In this document: piece after piece, positions 13,435 through 14,877 of the stretch
Numbering within the stretch: the stretch's first letter is position 1
Layout of the letters: the number at the start of each line of letters is the position of its first letter
Source of the DNA: UBA7672 sp035548775
GTDB lineage: Bacteria; Pseudomonadota; Alphaproteobacteria; Caulobacterales; Hyphomonadaceae
Assembly (NCBI GenBank): GCA_035548775.1
Contig: DASZSI010000044.1
Span: 1 to 14,877 of the forward strand
DNA: 14,877 nucleotides
Direction: 5' to 3'
The notes under the pieces: generated by a model
The model's database searches: none
What the model was told of the DNA's origin: nothing
The model's input: the letters and a program-made list of their open reading frames with translations, nothing else
Position numbers and translations under genes: made by a program

Positions 13435-13497
13435 GGCGCAGATATAGGCGATATCCCGGCCCGCGCCAGAACAGCAGCGCCAGAATGGCAGGCTTCA

Positions 13498-14280
13498 ATG
13501 ACCGCTGCAGAATCCACCGCGCCAAAGGGCATGGACGCCGCCGAAGTCTCGCGCGGCTTCTTCGCCGTGCAGCTCGACTATGCCGATATGCTGTCGGCCC
13601 GCTCCGGCATCGATCTTGCCGACGCCATCACCTATCACACCAACTTCCACCGCCTGTTCGCCTACGGGAATCTCGCGAAGGATCCGCCCGCCAAGGAATT
13701 CCTTGTCCTGGTGCGCCACGTCGCAGGCGAGAAGGATGCAACCACCCGGCTCGATCACCTGGTTGCCGCCTACGCCAGGCGCCCGCCCGATCCCTGGCCG
13801 CCGGATCGCATTCCGTTCGGCAATTGCTTTGCCTGCGAGGCGCCGACGCCGGAAGGCGTGCTCAAGATCCACTTCCGCAATGGCGAGAAGTCAGGTCCCG
13901 TCGGCCCGCTCCACATCTCCCGCATGGCCCAGCGCCGGGCGGACCTCACCGAGATGTTCGGTTACGTCGCGAAGACTTATCCCTTCACCAGACGCGTCAC
14001 CGGCGCGTCCTGGCTCTACAATACGGAAGGCTATCGCCGGCTGTTCCCGATCGAATTCACCGCCTCGCGCACAGCGCTGATGGGCCCGCGCTCCACCCAT
14101 GGCCTGTCGCACTGGGGCCAGTTCGTGGACTTCCGGGGCTATGCCAAGCCCGACGTCGCCGCGACATTCCGGCAGAATCTGCAGTCACTGGACCCGGACC
14201 AACCCTGGCTCTGCTTCCCCTACCCGGTTCTCAACACGACTGCGCCGTTCGAAGCGTTCCGAGATGAATACGGCCTTTAG
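13498..14280 (+). CDS. uncharacterised 260-residue protein
   Basis: I do not recognise this protein. It has no signal peptide or membrane helix and is probably cytosolic. Visible features are an N-terminal helical region (12-95) with VSRGFFAVQLDYADML and HTNFHRLFAYGNLAKD, a cysteine pair in FGNCFACEAPTPEGVLKIHF (107-126), and an aromatic C-terminal half with SWLYNTEGYRRLFPIEF, HGLSHWGQFVDFRGYAKPDV and PWLCFPYPVLNTTAPFEAF. Tyr, Phe and Trp are unusually frequent there, which suggests a folded, possibly ligand-binding domain. The long frame is open far upstream across the LLM gene, but that part is a shadow. The ATG at 13498 has AGG 5 bases before it; ATG at 13531 is an alternative. Its stop overlaps that of the opposing small secreted gene by 4 bases. 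Confidence 0.72.
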   Translation: MTAAESTAPKGMDAAEVSRGFFAVQLDYADMLSARSGIDLADAITYHTNFHRLFAYGNLAKDPPAKEFLVLVRHVAGEKDATTRLDHLVAAYARRPPDPWPPDRIPFGNCFACEAPTPEGVLKIHFRNGEKSGPVGPLHISRMAQRRADLTEMFGYVAKTYPFTRRVTGASWLYNTEGYRRLFPIEFTASRTALMGPRSTHGLSHWGQFVDFRGYAKPDVAATFRQNLQSLDPDQPWLCFPYPVLNTTAPFEAFRDEYGL

Positions 14281-14621
14281 CCGATCGTCACGCTCGCTCC
14301 GCCCGACTCGCTGTCGGCCATAAACGTGTCGCCCGACTTCTTGCCGTCAGGAAAAGTGAAGCACAGCTCGCGCCCGAACGTCGTTGGCGTCATGCAAAGC
14401 TGCCTGCCGTCGACCCGATACGTGCCGACTTGCTTGCCTGCCTTGTCCGAGTAAGCGCCGTCGCCCTTGGCGATGAAATCATATGAGCGGCCCTGACTTG
14501 CGAACGTCGCGCCTTTAGCGACCACCGCTTTCACTGTGTCCGAAGGCGGCGTCTGGGCAAGCGCGACAGCGACCAACATCGAAGGCGATAAAAACGCAGC
14601 CAGACCAAGCTTCCACCGCAT
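14277..14621 (-). CDS. small secreted protein of unknown function
   Basis: This 114-residue protein has a signal peptide (hydrophobic residues 5-21, cleavage after VALA at 22). The mature part is about 92 residues, with GDGAYSDKAGKQVGTYRV (53-70) followed by a cysteine pair, LCMTP and ELCFTF (C76, C87), and a PDGKKSGDTF tail. This G-x-Y-x-V ... L-C ... L-C-F pattern occurs in several small beta-rich periplasmic families, so a lipocalin-like or inhibitor-like fold is possible but not assigned. A strong GGGAGGA precedes the ATG at 14621; the longer open frame to 14873 reads through repeats and is rejected. No partner gene is evident. Confidence 0.75.
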   Translation of the reverse strand: MRWKLGLAAFLSPSMLVAVALAQTPPSDTVKAVVAKGATFASQGRSYDFIAKGDGAYSDKAGKQVGTYRVDGRQLCMTPTTFGRELCFTFPDGKKSGDTFMADSESGGASVTIG

Positions 14622-14705
14622 GGCATCCTCCCTGTCATCGATGGTAGGAGGCGCAGGGGCGCCGGTTTGGATGCATACTCTCCAAATAATTTCGCCAGCA
14701 GACTT

Positions 14706-14850
14706 GAGCCCGCCTTCGTGGTTCGACGGACGCTTGCGATGCGGCGCATCGCGCCACGTAGGGTGCATTAGGCCGCAGGCCGTAATGCACCGTCGTCCCA
14801 CCGCCGGTGAGCCCGCCCCCATGGTTCGACGGACGCGCACTTGCGTGCGC
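14706..14850. repeat. mosaic of intergenic palindromic repeats
   Basis: Two direct copies of a 28-base unit, GAGCCCGCC-N4-TGGTTCGACGGACGC, lie at 14706-14733 and 14809-14836. Each is followed by a different hairpin: GCGATGC-GGC-GCATCGC (14736-14752) and GCGCAC-TTGC-GTGCGC (14835-14850). Sequences built on GTCGAACCATG recur between genes in many alphaproteobacteria. The rest of 14622-14877 holds a separate dyad (14762-14791) and no convincing gene. Confidence 0.65.
14762..14791. repeat. GGTGCATTA / TAATGCACC intergenic palindrome
   Basis: A perfect 9-bp outer stem (14762-14770 with 14783-14791) encloses GGCC-GCA-GGCC (14771-14781) and one bulged G. It resembles the widely scattered GTAGGGTGCGTTA...TAACGCACC intergenic repeats of proteobacteria. 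It lies between the two direct repeat copies. There is no terminator T-run. Confidence 0.6.
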
Positions 14851-14877
14851 TGCTTAACATGAGGCTCTCTCACCGCT

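Noticed and set aside
12499..13497. Upstream extension of the 260-residue gene across the LLM gene (593 codons in total)
   Set aside because: The first 333 codons are antisense to the LLM oxidoreductase and are Arg/His-rich; only the part from 13498 looks like a protein.
14622..14873. N-terminal extension of the small secreted protein through the repeat region
   Set aside because: The extension reads through palindromic repeats, and a strong ribosome binding site plus signal peptide mark the start at 14621.

Overview
The window is GC-rich, densely coded chromosomal DNA from an alphaproteobacterium. The argB / HAD 5'-nucleotidase / dapD neighbourhood, a PAS_5-type PAS protein beside a PilZ protein, and the DUF1036 and DUF3052 families all point to Alphaproteobacteria. 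My best guess is the Caulobacterales/Hyphomonadaceae side, but this is inference from gene content, not a search. Many neighbours overlap or lie within 10 bp, and several starts are GTG. I found no rRNA, tRNA, CRISPR array, transposase or prophage gene.

Layout. (1) 39-868: a VOC/glyoxalase-fold protein and, convergent to it, a GtrA-family membrane protein. (2) 1040-5191: the metabolic core on the plus strand: argB (arginine), a secreted protein with two DUF1036 domains around a peptidoglycan-binding-like segment, a HAD pyrimidine 5'-nucleotidase, dapD (lysine/diaminopimelate) and a DUF3052 protein. argB to the HAD gene are contiguous or overlapping, as are dapD and the DUF3052 gene. A ~126 bp palindromic REP/MITE-like element separates the two blocks. 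(3) 5192-7451: a patatin-like lipase behind two abutting hairpins, convergent with a secreted, Gly/Ser/Val-rich, cysteine-rich protein I do not recognise. (4) 7621-9006: a PAS_5 protein and a tandem-PilZ protein, probably a c-di-GMP-linked signalling pair, with a possible small ORF between them. (5) 9014-10561: an enoyl-CoA hydratase gene followed by a lower-GC DUF1963/YwqG-like gene that looks acquired. (6) 10644-11666: a GYF_2-like protein whose second half resembles the small ferredoxin-like fold of Cas2/SinR-like proteins, then a secreted LprI-like protein. (7) 11741-14621: a VIT1/CCC1-type metal transporter, a convergent LLM flavin oxidoreductase sharing its CTAG stop, an unrecognised 260-residue protein and a small secreted protein. 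(8) 14622-14877: a repeat-rich intergenic stretch of degenerate palindromes.

How the genes fit together. The core makes arginine and the diaminopimelate needed for lysine and peptidoglycan. The secreted DUF1036 protein in the same transcription unit carries a peptidoglycan-binding-like segment and may act in the cell wall, but that link is inference. No complete new multi-gene system is evident. The best leads for something undescribed are the duplicated DUF1036 protein, the GYF_2/Cas2-like fusion, the double-motif PilZ protein, the Cys-rich secreted protein, and the palindromic elements.
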